DNA of 64,000 bases from Wenjunlia vitaminophila DSM 41686 (GCF_000380165.1 NZ_KB904651.1:1-64000), one strand, 5' to 3'. Shown: positions 54,958 to 63,988, numbered from the stretch's first letter. Translations and numbers: made by a program. Notes: a model not told the origin generated them from the sequence alone.

Positions 54958-56541
54958 TCACTCCCACTCGATGGTGCCCGGCGGCTTGCTGGTGACGTCC
55001 AGCACCACGCGGTTCACCTGCGGCACCTCGTTGGTGATCCGGGTGGAGATCCGGGCCAGCACGTCGTACGGCAGCCGGGACCAGTCGGCGGTCATGGCGT
55101 CCTCGGAGGAGACCGGGCGCAGCACCACCGGGTGCCCGTAGGTGCGGGCGTCCCCCTGGACCCCGACCGACCGGACGTCGGCGAGCAGCACCACCGGGCA
55201 CTGCCAGATGTCCCGGTCGAGGCCGGCCCGGGTCAGTTCCTCCCGGGCGATGGCGTCGGCCTTGCGCAGCAGTTCCAACCGCTCCGCCGTGACCTCGCCG
55301 ACGATCCGGATGCCCAGTCCCGGACCGGGGAACGGCTGCCGCCAGACGATCTCCGCGGGCAGGCCGAGCTCCTCGCCGACCTTGCGCACCTCGTCCTTGA
55401 ACAGCCGGCGCAGCGGCTCGACGAGCTGGAACTGGAGGTCGTCGGGGAGTCCGCCCACGTTGTGGTGTGACTTGATGTTGGCGGTGCCGGTGCCGCCCCC
55501 GGACTCCACCACGTCGGGGTAGAGGGTGCCCTGGACCAGGTACTCGACCTGCGCCCCGTGCGCCCCGGCCTCCGCGACCACCTCGGCGGCGGCCTGCTCG
55601 AAGACCCGGATGAACTCCCGGCCGATGATCTTGCGCTTCTGCTCCGGGTCGCTGACGCCGGCCAGCGCGGTGAGGAACCGCTGCTGTGCGTCCACGACCT
55701 TCAACTGGACGCCGGTGGCGGCCACGAAGTCCTTCTCCACCTGCTGGGGCTCGCCCTCGCGCAGCAGCCCGTGGTCGACGAAGACGCAGGTGAGTTGGTC
55801 CCCCACGGCCCGCTGCACCAGGGCGGCGGCCACCGCGGAGTCCACTCCGCCGGACAGTCCGCAGATCACCCGCTTGTCGCCCACCTGGGCACGGACGGCC
55901 CGCACCGACTCCTCCACCACGTTCTGCGTGGTCCAGGACGGCGTGAGGCCGGCGCCCCGGTACAGGAAGTGCTCCAGGAGCTGCTGTCCGTGGCTGGAGT
56001 GCATCACCTCGGGGTGGTGCTGGGTGCCGTAGAGCCGGGCCTCGTCGTTCTCGAACGCCGCCACCGGCGCGCGCTCGGAGGTGGCGGTCACCACGAAGCC
56101 CTCGGGCGCGACGGTGCAGGCGTCGCCGTGCGACATCCACACCGACTGCTCCTCGGGGGTGCCCTGGAACAGCGTCGAACCGCCCCGGGTCACGGTCAGC
56201 GCGGTGCGCCCGTACTCGCGCTGACCGGTGTTGGCGACGGTGCCGCCGAGGGCCAGCGCCATGGCCTGGAAGCCGTAGCAGATCCCGAGGACGGGGACGC
56301 CGGCCTGGAACAGTTCGGGGCCCATGGCGGGGGCGTCGTCCGCGTAGACCGAGGCCGGTCCGCCGGACAGGATGATGGCCTTCGGGTTCCTGGCCAGCAT
56401 CTCGGACACCGGCATGGAGTGCGGAACGATCTCGCTGTAGACGCGGGCCTCCCGCACCCGGCGGGCGATGAGCTGGGCGTACTGGGCCCCGAAGTCGACG
56501 ACGAGGACCGTGTCGGGGACGGGCGGGGGCGCTGCGGCCAC
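54958..56541 (-). CDS. guaA: GMP synthase (glutamine-hydrolysing)
   Basis: A 527-residue GuaA that aminates XMP to GMP. The class I glutaminase domain has [18 protein letters not shown], the catalytic Cys in [15 protein letters not shown] and the His-Glu pair in QHHPEVMHS. The synthetase domain has the PP-loop [13 protein letters not shown] and VDHGLLR, and the C-terminal dimerisation domain ends in PPGTIEWE as expected. With PurN and PurH it completes the link from IMP to guanine nucleotides. ATG 56541 starts a short Ala/Pro lead before the fold. Confidence 0.97.
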   Translation of the reverse strand: MAAAPPPVPDTVLVVDFGAQYAQLIARRVREARVYSEIVPHSMPVSEMLARNPKAIILSGGPASVYADDAPAMGPELFQAGVPVLGICYGFQAMALALGGTVANTGQREYGRTALTVTRGGSTLFQGTPEEQSVWMSHGDACTVAPEGFVVTATSERAPVAAFENDEARLYGTQHHPEVMHSSHGQQLLEHFLYRGAGLTPSWTTQNVVEESVRAVRAQVGDKRVICGLSGGVDSAVAAALVQRAVGDQLTCVFVDHGLLREGEPQQVEKDFVAATGVQLKVVDAQQRFLTALAGVSDPEQKRKIIGREFIRVFEQAAAEVVAEAGAHGAQVEYLVQGTLYPDVVESGGGTGTANIKSHHNVGGLPDDLQFQLVEPLRRLFKDEVRKVGEELGLPAEIVWRQPFPGPGLGIRIVGEVTAERLELLRKADAIAREELTRAGLDRDIWQCPVVLLADVRSVGVQGDARTYGHPVVLRPVSSEDAMTADWSRLPYDVLARISTRITNEVPQVNRVVLDVTSKPPGTIEWE

Positions 56542-56643
56542 GGGCGGCTGCCTTCCGGCGGAGAACTCACAGGGGTCACCCCGAGTCTACTGGCGCCCTC
56601 CGGCGCCACCGCACCCACCGGGTCGTCCCACCGTGCGACCGGT

Positions 56644-56672
56644 TTGGTCGGAGTGCGGGCCTCGGGCATACT
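56644..56672 (+). promoter_or_regulatory. Promoter of the aroQ leader
   Basis: TTGGTC (56644-56649) and CATACT (56667-56672), spacing exactly 17, are good -35 and -10 matches. Six bases after the -10 is the ATG of the leader peptide, so transcription would start at or next to the A of the ATG, giving a leaderless mRNA. Confidence 0.65.
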
Positions 56673-56678
56673 GGAGCC

Positions 56679-56747
56679 ATGTCGCGCTTTGCAGATGTCT
56701 TTACCTATGGCACCGGATGGTCCGGCTGCCATGGTGACGCTGCGTGA
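56679..56747 (+). CDS. 22-residue aromatic-rich leader peptide
   Basis: The frame MSRFADVFTYGTGWSGCHGD plus two Ala ends at TGA 56745-56747. Within 14 residues it has Phe4, Phe8, Tyr10 and Trp14. No ribosome site of normal spacing precedes it, but the promoter places the ATG at +1, as is frequent for leader peptides in actinomycetes. It is followed by two hairpins and then a chorismate mutase gene, the structure of a transcription attenuator. The role is inferred, not proven. Confidence 0.55.
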   Translation: MSRFADVFTYGTGWSGCHGDAA

Positions 56748-56800
56748 GCGACTGACTCACCGACTTCGTACCGGCGCCCCGGGCCAACTGGCCCGGGGCG
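56743..56800 (+). terminator. Attenuator-type hairpins between leader peptide and chorismate mutase
   Basis: GTGAG (56744-56748) pairs with CTCAC (56756-56760) around the leader stop codon. Then a perfect 12-bp stem, 56775-56786 with 56789-56800, is followed by TTCGTCGTCC. The second hairpin has the shape of an intrinsic terminator and lies 107 bases before the chorismate mutase start. Confidence 0.6.
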
Positions 56801-56906
56801 TTCGTCGTCCTCCGGGCCGCACGGTCCGGGACGCCCACGGGTTGGCCTCGGCACCCACGACGGTTCCCGGGCAGCGCCCCGGGAACGGACCCCAGGAGCG
56901 GACGAC

Positions 56907-57194
56907 ATGGACACGCAGGTCATGGACGAGCAGGTCATGGACGAGCAGCGGGCGGCGCAGATCATCGCCGGTGCCCGGGAACGGATCGACGACCTGGACG
57001 CGCGGCTGATCGCCCTGATCCAGCAACGGATGGAGGTCTCGGCCGAAGTGCAGCGCGCACGCATGGCCTCCGGCGGGCGCCGGCTCTCCCTCAACCGGGA
57101 GATGGAGATCCTCAACCGGTACAACGACGTGCTGGGCAGGCCCGGCACCACCTTGGCGATGACTCTCCTCGAGTTGTGCAGGGGCAGGGTCTGA
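56907..57194 (+). CDS. Chorismate mutase (AroQ class)
   Basis: A 95-residue helical protein matching the AroQ fold: ARERIDDLDARLIALIQQRMEVSAEVQRARMASGG with the Arg and Lys/Arg residues that bind chorismate, followed by REMEILNRYNDVLG. It converts chorismate to prephenate, the first step toward Phe and Tyr. The N-terminus carries two copies of a 15-base unit encoding VMDEQ, giving in-frame ATGs at 56907, 56922 and 56937; the first has GGAGCGGACGAC upstream. A preceding leader peptide and hairpins suggest attenuation control. Confidence 0.9.
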   Translation: MDTQVMDEQVMDEQRAAQIIAGARERIDDLDARLIALIQQRMEVSAEVQRARMASGGRRLSLNREMEILNRYNDVLGRPGTTLAMTLLELCRGRV

Positions 57195-57539
57195 AGCCCT
57201 ACTGACCAGGCACGACAGGGCGGTTCACCCGTCCGGAGCGTGACCGTCGCCGCGGGTCCTCGTTGGTCCCGTTGTCCGTGCCAACCAGGGGCGGTCGCCC
57301 GTCGGGGACGGGACATCCACCACGTGTGGACATCGTCAGTCCGCCGGAGTGATGGGACGGGCCTGTCGGGCCGTCGTGGGACCTCGCTCCGGTGCGGTGA
57401 CCGGCCAGCAGGGGACAGCAGTCCGGTCACGACTGAGGAAGGCGGCCGGTTCCGGGGACGCCCGGGACCGGCCGCCCGGCGGGTCAACCCGGCACGGGCG
57501 TCGAGCGGCGCCGCGGGACGGCGCCCCCGGGGCGGTAGC
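57195..57539. other. Intergenic region between chorismate mutase and an alpha/beta hydrolase
   Basis: 345 bases between convergent genes. A hairpin at about 57442-57475 (CGGCCGGT with ACCGGCCG) and another at 57507-57525 (GGCGCCG with CGGCGCC) probably act as terminators for the two genes. No reading frame with the local codon bias is seen. Confidence 0.5.
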
Positions 57540-58379
57540 TCACCCCAGGAACGTCGAGGCGGTCGCCACGAACCGGTCGGCGTCGTCGAGCCAGGGGAAG
57601 TGCCCGGCCCCGGGCTGGATGACCAACTCCGCGCGCGGGAACAGCCCGGAGAACTCAGTGATCGCGGGCGGCGGGGAGTTCAGGTCCACCTCCCCGGCGA
57701 GCAGGAGCACCGGCGACGCGAACCGGGCGAGCGCCGCGCGGGTGGCCTCCGGGTCGAAGGCCCCGTCGGCGCCGAAGACAGCCGCGGCCACCTGGTTCCG
57801 CTGCCCGGCCTCAGCGGCCTGGTGGGCCCTGGCCGCCTCGTCCCAGCGGCCGTAGAAGAACGGCGCGATGGCCTGCCAGGCGTCGGCGCCCGCTGTGCCG
57901 GCGAACAACGCCTCCAGGGCCGCGAACGCCGCGGGGAACCACGGCTCGTCCCGCCGGAGCAGGGCCGTGTCGCGCCTGACCTCCCCGGTGACCGGAATCC
58001 CCACACCGATGGTGCTCGGCGTGACCAGGAGCAGCTTGGTGACGCGTTCCGGGTGGCGCTCGGCGTAGCGCGCGGCCAGGTTGGCGCCGGCGGAGTGCCC
58101 GAGCAGGTCCACCCGGTCGAGGCCGAGGTGCTCGCGCAGCGCCTCCACGTCGTCCACCAGCCGGTCACAGCGGTAGGAGGCGGGGTCGTCGGGCACCGCC
58201 GAGCCGCCGGTGCCCCGGAGGTCCAGCCTGATCAACTGACGGTGCGCGGAGAGACCGCCGAGGTCCCCGAGGTACGCGGAGTCCTGCATCGGTCCGCCGG
58301 GGAGGCAGACCAGTGCGGTGCCGTGTCCGGAAACGGTGTAGGCGAGCGTGGTGCCGTCGTGCGCGGAGAAGGTGGGCAT
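57540..58379 (-). CDS. Alpha/beta-fold hydrolase, prolyl-aminopeptidase/epoxide-hydrolase-like
   Basis: A 279-residue hydrolase. VCLPGGPMQDSAYLGDLGGL gives the oxyanion HGG-like loop, LDLRGTGGSAVPDD is the conserved turn, the nucleophile is in LLGHSAGANLAARYAERHP, the Asp in LLAGEVDLNSPP and the His in QPGAGHFPWLDD. The PGGP and RGTGGS segments resemble proline iminopeptidases, but no substrate can be assigned. ATG 58379 is the first sensible start; longer frames run into sequence without the expected codon bias. Confidence 0.88.
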   Translation of the reverse strand: MPTFSAHDGTTLAYTVSGHGTALVCLPGGPMQDSAYLGDLGGLSAHRQLIRLDLRGTGGSAVPDDPASYRCDRLVDDVEALREHLGLDRVDLLGHSAGANLAARYAERHPERVTKLLLVTPSTIGVGIPVTGEVRRDTALLRRDEPWFPAAFAALEALFAGTAGADAWQAIAPFFYGRWDEAARAHQAAEAGQRNQVAAAVFGADGAFDPEATRAALARFASPVLLLAGEVDLNSPPPAITEFSGLFPRAELVIQPGAGHFPWLDDADRFVATASTFLG

Positions 58380-59009
58380 GGGCCGCGACCCTGTCACAGC
58401 GATCGGGCGTGGACAACGGAATTCCCCGCGGATCGGGGCGTCGCGCCCGCGGTGTGGGGGACCGTCCCCACGGCCGCTCCCCCGGAGGAACCCCGCGGTC
58501 AGGGCACGCAGCGTGAGGTGCACCGGAGGGTTCACGCCACGATGGAGTGAGTCGAAGAGGTTGCGCCGAGCGATCCGGGTCGAGCACGATAAGCCACGAG
58601 GCCACGGCACCGCATCCGGGACCGATTCCGGATACTGTCCTGGTCATCGTGCTACACCCGCATGTCCGGCAGGCGCACCACGGCACCAAGGCACCACGCA
58701 CCGTACTGGTTGGCAACCGCGCCGGCCCGCAACCGCACCGCGGGGCCGGGTACGGAACCGACGCGTCCGGCACGATCTGCACGGCGCGAGCGGCACCGTA
58801 CGTCCGCCCCACCCTCCGCCCGACGCAGCACGCACGACGATCCGCCGCCACCAACGGCCGCACCGACACCCTGAATCACGCACCACCCCGACCCCGCAAG
58901 GCCCTGACCCGCCCTGCTCCAACAGCAGAACCGAAGGCCAACCAACGGCGCTTCCCCGGCGCCGCCCCACAGCACCGGCGCTGCCCTGACGCCGCGTGCT
59001 GACGGCCGA
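58380..59009. other. Long non-coding region
   Basis: 630 bases upstream of the hydrolase. Frames exist on both strands but all are Arg/Pro/His-rich with no domain and with the wrong third-position bias, so I do not call a gene. The stretch from 58640 to 58990 is visibly poorer in G on the plus strand and rich in CA-containing words (CACCG, GCACC). It may be regulatory or decayed sequence. Confidence 0.4.
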
Positions 59010-59047
59010 GGGCCCCACGCCGGAGGTGCACTTCCGGCGTGGGGCCC
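59010..59047. terminator. Terminator downstream of the GMC oxidoreductase
   Basis: A perfect 15-bp inverted repeat, 59010-59024 with 59033-59047, loop of eight bases, followed on the plus strand by TTTGCTT. It lies 27 bases beyond the GMC stop codon. Confidence 0.8.
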
Positions 59048-59073
59048 TTTGCTTGGTCCCCGGGGCGCGGGGC

Positions 59074-60858
59074 TCAGTCGACGGGGCCGGCCGGCCGGGT
59101 CAGCCGCAACGCGGCGAACGCGCCGTCCGGGACGACCGGGTTCTTCGGCACCACGGGTTCCAGCCGGCGGTACCCCTCCCCCTGGGCGGGACGCGGGTCG
59201 TGCTCCCCGTTGTTCGGCCACAGCGACATGGCCCGCTCGGCCTGGGCGGTGATGGTCAGCGAGGGGTTGACCCCGAGGTTCGCCGACACCGCGGACCCGT
59301 CCACCACGTGGACCCCGGGGTGCCCGTGCACCCTGTGGTACGGGTCGATCACCCCGTGCTCGGCGTCGGTGCCGATCGGGCAGCCCCCCAGGAAGTGGGC
59401 GGTCATCGGGATGTTGAACACGTCCCCCACGGTGCCGCCGGCGAAGCCGCCGATGTCCTCGGCGATGATCTCCGCGGTGCGCTGGCCCTCGGGAATCCAG
59501 TTCGGGTTGGGCTGGCCGTGGCCCTGGCGGGAGCTGAGCTTGCCCTTGCCGAGCCCCTTGGGTTTGCGGAACGTCGTGAGGGAGTTGTCGTGGGTCTGCA
59601 TCACCAGGGCGATGATGGTCCGCTCCGACCAGCGGCGTTTGGACAACGACCGGGCGAAGACCGCCGGGTGCGCCGCGGCCAGCGCCAGGAAGCGCAGCCA
59701 GCGCGGGGCCCGGCCGCCCCCGGGGACCTGGATGGTGGACATGAGCCCCATGGCGTTGGAGCCCTTGCCGTAGCGGACCGGCTCGATGTGCGTGGTGGCG
59801 TCGGGGTGGATCGACGAGGTGATCGCCACGCCCTGGGTGAAGTCGGCGCGCCGGGCGGGACCGCCGGCCCGGCTGCCGTGCCTGCGGTAACGACGGTCGG
59901 TGGTCTGCGCCCCGACCAGCGCCTCGGAGTTGGTGCGGGTCAGCTCCCCCAGCCGCGGGGAGAGCCGGGGCAGCCGGCCGGAGTCGCGCAGCGCGTGCAG
60001 CAGGGTCTGGGTGCCGTAGGTCCCGGCGGCGACCACCACCTGACGTGCCCGCCACTGCCGGGTGGGGCCCTTGGGCTTGTCGGTGCTGACCGAGGTGACG
60101 GTGTACCCGCCGTCGGGGTGCTCCACCAGGTCGGTGACCGTGGTCATCGGGTGCACCTGCGCCCCGGCGCGCTCGGCGAGGTGGAGGTAGTTCTCGTTGA
60201 GGGTGTTCTTCGCGCCGTGCCGGCAGCCGGTCATGCACGCGCCGCACTCGATGCAGGCCCTGCGCCGCGGGCCCACCCCGCCGAAGTAGGGGTCGGCCAC
60301 CTCCCCGCCGGGCTCCGCGGTGGCCGAGCCGTCGGCGTCCTTCCCGTCCCCGAAGAACACCCCGACCGGCGCCAGGTGGAACGTGTCGCCGACGCCCATC
60401 CGCTCCGCCGCGCTGCGCAGGTGCTCGTCCGCGGGCGTGACCGTGGGGTTGATCCGTACCCCCAGCATCCGCTTGGCCTGGGCGTAGTAGGGGGCCAGCT
60501 CGTCCTTCCAGTCGGTGATGTGCGCCCACTGCGGGTCCTGGTAGAAGGGCTCCAGGGGCTCGTAGAGGGTGTTGGCGTAGTTGAGCGAACCGCCGCCCAC
60601 GCCGGCACCGGCCAGGACCAGCACGTTGCGCAGCAGGTGGATGCGCTGGATGCCGTAGAGGCCCAGCGCCGGGGCCCACAGGTAGTTGCGGATGTCCCAC
60701 GAGGTCCTGGGCAGGGTGTCGGCGGTGAACCGGCGGCCGGCCTCGAGGACGGCGACCCGGTAGCCCTTCTCCGACAGCCGCAGCGCGGAGACCGAGCCGC
60801 CGAACCCGGAGCCGATGACGACGACGTCGTGGTCGTCCGAGGGGTGCGAGGAGTGCAA
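59074..60858 (-). CDS. GMC family oxidoreductase (cholesterol oxidase-like)
   Basis: A 594-residue flavoenzyme. The FAD-binding GSGFGGSVSALRLSEKG is near the start; GAGVGGGSLNYAN, the cysteine-rich ECGACMTGCRHGAKNTL (about residues 195-215) and the C-terminal VVDGSAVSANLGVNPSLTI follow. The combination matches the ChoD-type GMC oxidoreductases of mycobacteria and other actinomycetes, often annotated as cholesterol oxidases, though true substrates are debated. The start is inferred as TTG 60858, which has GGGAG five bases upstream and precedes HSSHPSDDHDVVVIG; no ATG fits. It starts 23 bases after the aldehyde dehydrogenase stop, so they are probably co-transcribed. Confidence 0.9.
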   Translation of the reverse strand: MHSSHPSDDHDVVVIGSGFGGSVSALRLSEKGYRVAVLEAGRRFTADTLPRTSWDIRNYLWAPALGLYGIQRIHLLRNVLVLAGAGVGGGSLNYANTLYEPLEPFYQDPQWAHITDWKDELAPYYAQAKRMLGVRINPTVTPADEHLRSAAERMGVGDTFHLAPVGVFFGDGKDADGSATAEPGGEVADPYFGGVGPRRRACIECGACMTGCRHGAKNTLNENYLHLAERAGAQVHPMTTVTDLVEHPDGGYTVTSVSTDKPKGPTRQWRARQVVVAAGTYGTQTLLHALRDSGRLPRLSPRLGELTRTNSEALVGAQTTDRRYRRHGSRAGGPARRADFTQGVAITSSIHPDATTHIEPVRYGKGSNAMGLMSTIQVPGGGRAPRWLRFLALAAAHPAVFARSLSKRRWSERTIIALVMQTHDNSLTTFRKPKGLGKGKLSSRQGHGQPNPNWIPEGQRTAEIIAEDIGGFAGGTVGDVFNIPMTAHFLGGCPIGTDAEHGVIDPYHRVHGHPGVHVVDGSAVSANLGVNPSLTITAQAERAMSLWPNNGEHDPRPAQGEGYRRLEPVVPKNPVVPDGAFAALRLTRPAGPVD

Positions 60859-60881
60859 CGGATCTCCCGTCAGATCCAGGT

Positions 60882-62489
60882 TCAGCGGAGTCGGAGGGTC
60901 TTCATGGCCCGCAGGCCCTTGTTCATCAGCGCGGCGTACCCGGCGTCGGTCATCCCCGACGACGGCGCCAGCGGCAACAACCGCTGGGTGGCCACGGTCT
61001 GGGCCTCGGTGTACTTCCAGATGCCCTCGGCCCCGTGGCGGCGGCCGAGCCCGGACTGGCCCATGCCGCCCATGGGCGCGGCGACGCTGGCGTAGGCCGC
61101 AGCGTAGCCCTCGTTGACGTTGACGGTCCCGGTGCGCAGCCGAGCGGCGACTGCCCGGCCACGGCGGGTGTTCCGCGTCCACACCGACGAGTTGAGCCCG
61201 TAGGGGGTGCCGTTGGCCCGGTCCACGGCCTCCTCGACGTCCCCGAACCTGTAGACGGAGACCACGGGGCCGAAGGTCTCCTCGGTGCACACGGCCATCG
61301 GGGGCTCCACGCCGTCCAGGATGGTCGGCTCGTAGAACAGCGGGCCGACGTCCGGCCGGGGGCGTCCGCCGGTCAGTACGGTGGCCCCCTTGGCCCGGGC
61401 CTCGTCCACGTGCCGGGTGACCACCTCGAGCTGCCGGGCGGAGACCAGGGAACCGAGGTCGGCGCCGTAGGCGAGCCCGGTGCCCAGGCGCATCGCCCTG
61501 GTCCGCTCGGTGAACTTGCCCAGGAACTCCTCGGCGACGGCCGCGTGCACGTAGAGCCGCTCGATGGAGATGCACAACTGGCCCGCGGAGGAGAAGCAGG
61601 ACCGCACGGCGCCGTCCACGGCCTTGTCGATGTCCGCGTCGTCCAGCACCAGCATGGCGTTCTTGCCGCCGAGTTCCAGGGTGGAGCCGACCAGCCGGGC
61701 GGCGGCCCGCTGGGCGACGTCGCGGCCGGTGCGGGTGGAACCGGTGAACGAGACGTAGTCGCCCTGCTCCACCACGGCGGGCCCGACCACCGGGCCCTCG
61801 CCCAGCACGATCTGCCACACGTCCTCGGGCAGCCCCGCCTCGATCAGCTTCCGGCGCCCCCACAGCGCGGTCAGCGCGGTCTGCGAGTCGGGCTTCATCA
61901 CCACGGCGTTGCCGGCGACGAAGGCCGGCAGGGCGTCACCGGCGGACAGCTCGAACGGGTAGTTCCACGGCGAGATGTGCCCGACCACGCCCTTGGGGTG
62001 GCGCAGCACCAGGGCCTGGGTGAGCAGCGGCACCGCGCCGAGGTGGCGGCGGGGGCGCAGGTAGGACGGGGCCTTGCGGCCGTAGTGGCGGGCGACCACG
62101 AGGACCGCCTGCATCTCCTCGTGGGCCTGGAGCCTGGTCTTGCCCGTCTCGAGCTGTATCAGGTCGAGCAGTTCGTCCTGGTCCCGCAGCACCAGGTCGT
62201 GGAAGCGCAGCAGCACCGCGGCGCGGGCCCGCACCGAGCGTTCCGCCCAGGCGCGCTGGGCGGCGCGGGCGTCCTCGTAGGCGGCGGCGACGTCGTCGGT
62301 GGAGCAGGTGGGGAACTCCGCGAGCACCTCACCGGTGAACGGGCAGTGGTTGGTGTCGGTGCCGCTGCCGCGGATGCCCGCGGTGAGCCGGGCGACGAGC
62401 TCGGGCGTCACCACGTCGCTGGCTCTGCGCTCGCCCGCCGGAGCGACCGGGTTGCCGTCAGAGGGAGCCACAACCACTGAGTCCGTCAT
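60882..62489 (-). CDS. NAD(P)-dependent aldehyde dehydrogenase (succinate-semialdehyde type)
   Basis: A 535-residue aldehyde dehydrogenase. ISPWNYPFELS (cofactor loop), FTGSTRTGRDVAQRAA, the catalytic glutamate in LELGGKNAMLVL and the catalytic cysteine in SSAGQLCISIERLYV can all be placed, as can EETFGPVVSV. The FTGSTRTGR and GQLCISIERL pattern fits the succinate-semialdehyde dehydrogenase group of actinomycetes. It is followed by a GMC oxidoreductase and preceded by an FAD oxidoreductase gene in the same direction, suggesting stepwise oxidation of an alcohol or sterol side chain, or unrelated redox genes; inference only. ATG 62489. Confidence 0.93.
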   Translation of the reverse strand: MTDSVVVAPSDGNPVAPAGERRASDVVTPELVARLTAGIRGSGTDTNHCPFTGEVLAEFPTCSTDDVAAAYEDARAAQRAWAERSVRARAAVLLRFHDLVLRDQDELLDLIQLETGKTRLQAHEEMQAVLVVARHYGRKAPSYLRPRRHLGAVPLLTQALVLRHPKGVVGHISPWNYPFELSAGDALPAFVAGNAVVMKPDSQTALTALWGRRKLIEAGLPEDVWQIVLGEGPVVGPAVVEQGDYVSFTGSTRTGRDVAQRAAARLVGSTLELGGKNAMLVLDDADIDKAVDGAVRSCFSSAGQLCISIERLYVHAAVAEEFLGKFTERTRAMRLGTGLAYGADLGSLVSARQLEVVTRHVDEARAKGATVLTGGRPRPDVGPLFYEPTILDGVEPPMAVCTEETFGPVVSVYRFGDVEEAVDRANGTPYGLNSSVWTRNTRRGRAVAARLRTGTVNVNEGYAAAYASVAAPMGGMGQSGLGRRHGAEGIWKYTEAQTVATQRLLPLAPSSGMTDAGYAALMNKGLRAMKTLRLR

Positions 62490-62599
62490 AACCTTCAGGG
62501 TATGCCTGCCGGCTCGGCTGTGTGTACCCGTCGGTAATGCTTTTTGGCGTCCCCCGGTGACGGCCCCGGAGCGGAGCGTTCGCGTGTGCGCCCGACCGG

Positions 62600-63988
62600 T
62601 CAGCCGGCGTCCCGCAGTGCGTCCCCGATCGCCCGGTGGAAGGTGGGGAACGCCCAGATCGTCCGGTGCAGTTCGTCCACCGGCACCCGGGCGTGCACCG
62701 CGACCGTCAGCGCGCCCAGCACCTCGCCACCCCACGGGCCCACCGAGGTGGCGCCCACCAGCACCCCCTCCCGGTCGTCCACCACGACCTTGACCAGCCC
62801 CTGGTTGCCGGCGCGGTGGATGTAGCCGCGGGAGCTGCGGGCCACGTCGGCCAGGCCCACCCGCACCGCGAGGCCCCGCTCCCGCGCCTGCTCCTCGGTG
62901 AGGCCGACCGCGCCCACCTCCGGGTCGGTGAAGGTCACCCGGGGCACCGCGTGGTACGCCGCCACGGCGCCGCCGTGCCGCAGGATGCCGTTGACCACGA
63001 TGCCCGCCTGGTACACGGCCATGTGGGTGAACGCGCCCTTCCCGGTGATGTCGCCGAGCGCCCACACCCCCGGCGCGCTGTCGGAGGCGGTGAGCACCCG
63101 CATCCGCTCGTCCACGGGGAGTGCCCTGGCGTCGGGGTCCACCCCGATGTTCACCACGCCGAGCCCGGCGAGGTCGGTCCGGCGCCCCGTGGCGACCAGC
63201 AGGCGTTCGGCGTCGAGCCGCTCGCCCCGCTCCCCACTGAGGGTGAAGCCGTTCCCGTCGTGCACCACCAGGGCCGCCCGGGCCCCGGTGCGCACCTGCA
63301 CGCCCTCGTCACTGAGGACGCGGGCCAGCAGCTCCCCGGCCTCGGGCTCCTCCTGGGGCAGCAGGCGCGGGGCGGACTCGACGACCGTCACATCGGTGCC
63401 GAACCGGGCGAACGCCTGGCCGAGCTCCAGGCCGATGGCGCCACCACCGAGCACGATCAGGGAACGCGGGAGGCGTTCGGCGGCCACCGCGTCACGGTTG
63501 GTCCAGTAGGGGGTGCCGTCCAGCCCGGGGATCGGGGGCGGCGCCGGCTCGGTGCCGGTGGCCAGCACGATGGCCCGCCCGGCCTGGAGCACCGTCTCCT
63601 GGCCGTCGGGGGCGCGCACGGTGACCTCGTCGCGGCCGGTGAGCCGGGCGGTGCCGCGCAGCACCCGGCAGCCGCGGGAGGTGAGCCGGTCCACCGCGGC
63701 GGTGTCGTCCCAGTCCGCGGTGGCCTCCCGCACGTTCCTGGCGACCGGGTGCCACTCGGCGCGGACCATCGCGGTGCCGGCCATCCCGGGGATGCGGTGC
63801 CCCTCGGCGACCAGGTCGGCGGCGCGCACCATGATCTTCGACGGGATGCAGCCCCAGTACGGGCACTCCCCGCCCACCAGGTGCCGGTCCACGCCGACCA
63901 CGTCCACACCGGCGTCGGCCAGCCGGCCGGCCACCTCCTCACCACCCGGGCCGAGCCCCACGACGACCGCGTCCACGTGCACTGGCAT
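62600..63988 (-). CDS. FAD-dependent pyridine nucleotide-disulfide oxidoreductase
   Basis: A 462-residue flavoprotein of the dihydrolipoamide dehydrogenase/mercuric reductase family. FAD is bound by VVVGLGPGGEEVA; the redox-active disulfide is CPYWGC (C42, C47) in GECPYWGCIPSK; the second dinucleotide site is VLGGGAIGLELGQAFARFG; and VWALGDITGKGAFTHMA closes the FAD site. The C-terminal region that normally carries the His-x4-Glu acid/base pair reads WAFPTFHRAIG, without that pair, so the enzyme may not reduce typical disulfides; mycobacterial LpdA-like quinone reductases also lack it. ATG 63988; it lies 110 bases upstream of the aldehyde dehydrogenase gene. Confidence 0.92.
   Translation of the reverse strand: MPVHVDAVVVGLGPGGEEVAGRLADAGVDVVGVDRHLVGGECPYWGCIPSKIMVRAADLVAEGHRIPGMAGTAMVRAEWHPVARNVREATADWDDTAAVDRLTSRGCRVLRGTARLTGRDEVTVRAPDGQETVLQAGRAIVLATGTEPAPPPIPGLDGTPYWTNRDAVAAERLPRSLIVLGGGAIGLELGQAFARFGTDVTVVESAPRLLPQEEPEAGELLARVLSDEGVQVRTGARAALVVHDGNGFTLSGERGERLDAERLLVATGRRTDLAGLGVVNIGVDPDARALPVDERMRVLTASDSAPGVWALGDITGKGAFTHMAVYQAGIVVNGILRHGGAVAAYHAVPRVTFTDPEVGAVGLTEEQARERGLAVRVGLADVARSSRGYIHRAGNQGLVKVVVDDREGVLVGATSVGPWGGEVLGALTVAVHARVPVDELHRTIWAFPTFHRAIGDALRDAG

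Noticed and set aside
58547-59002. A 151-residue plus-strand frame in the long intergenic region
   Set aside because: Third-position bias is wrong, there is no ribosome site, and the sequence is low in hydrophobic residues and rich in Arg, Pro, His and Thr.
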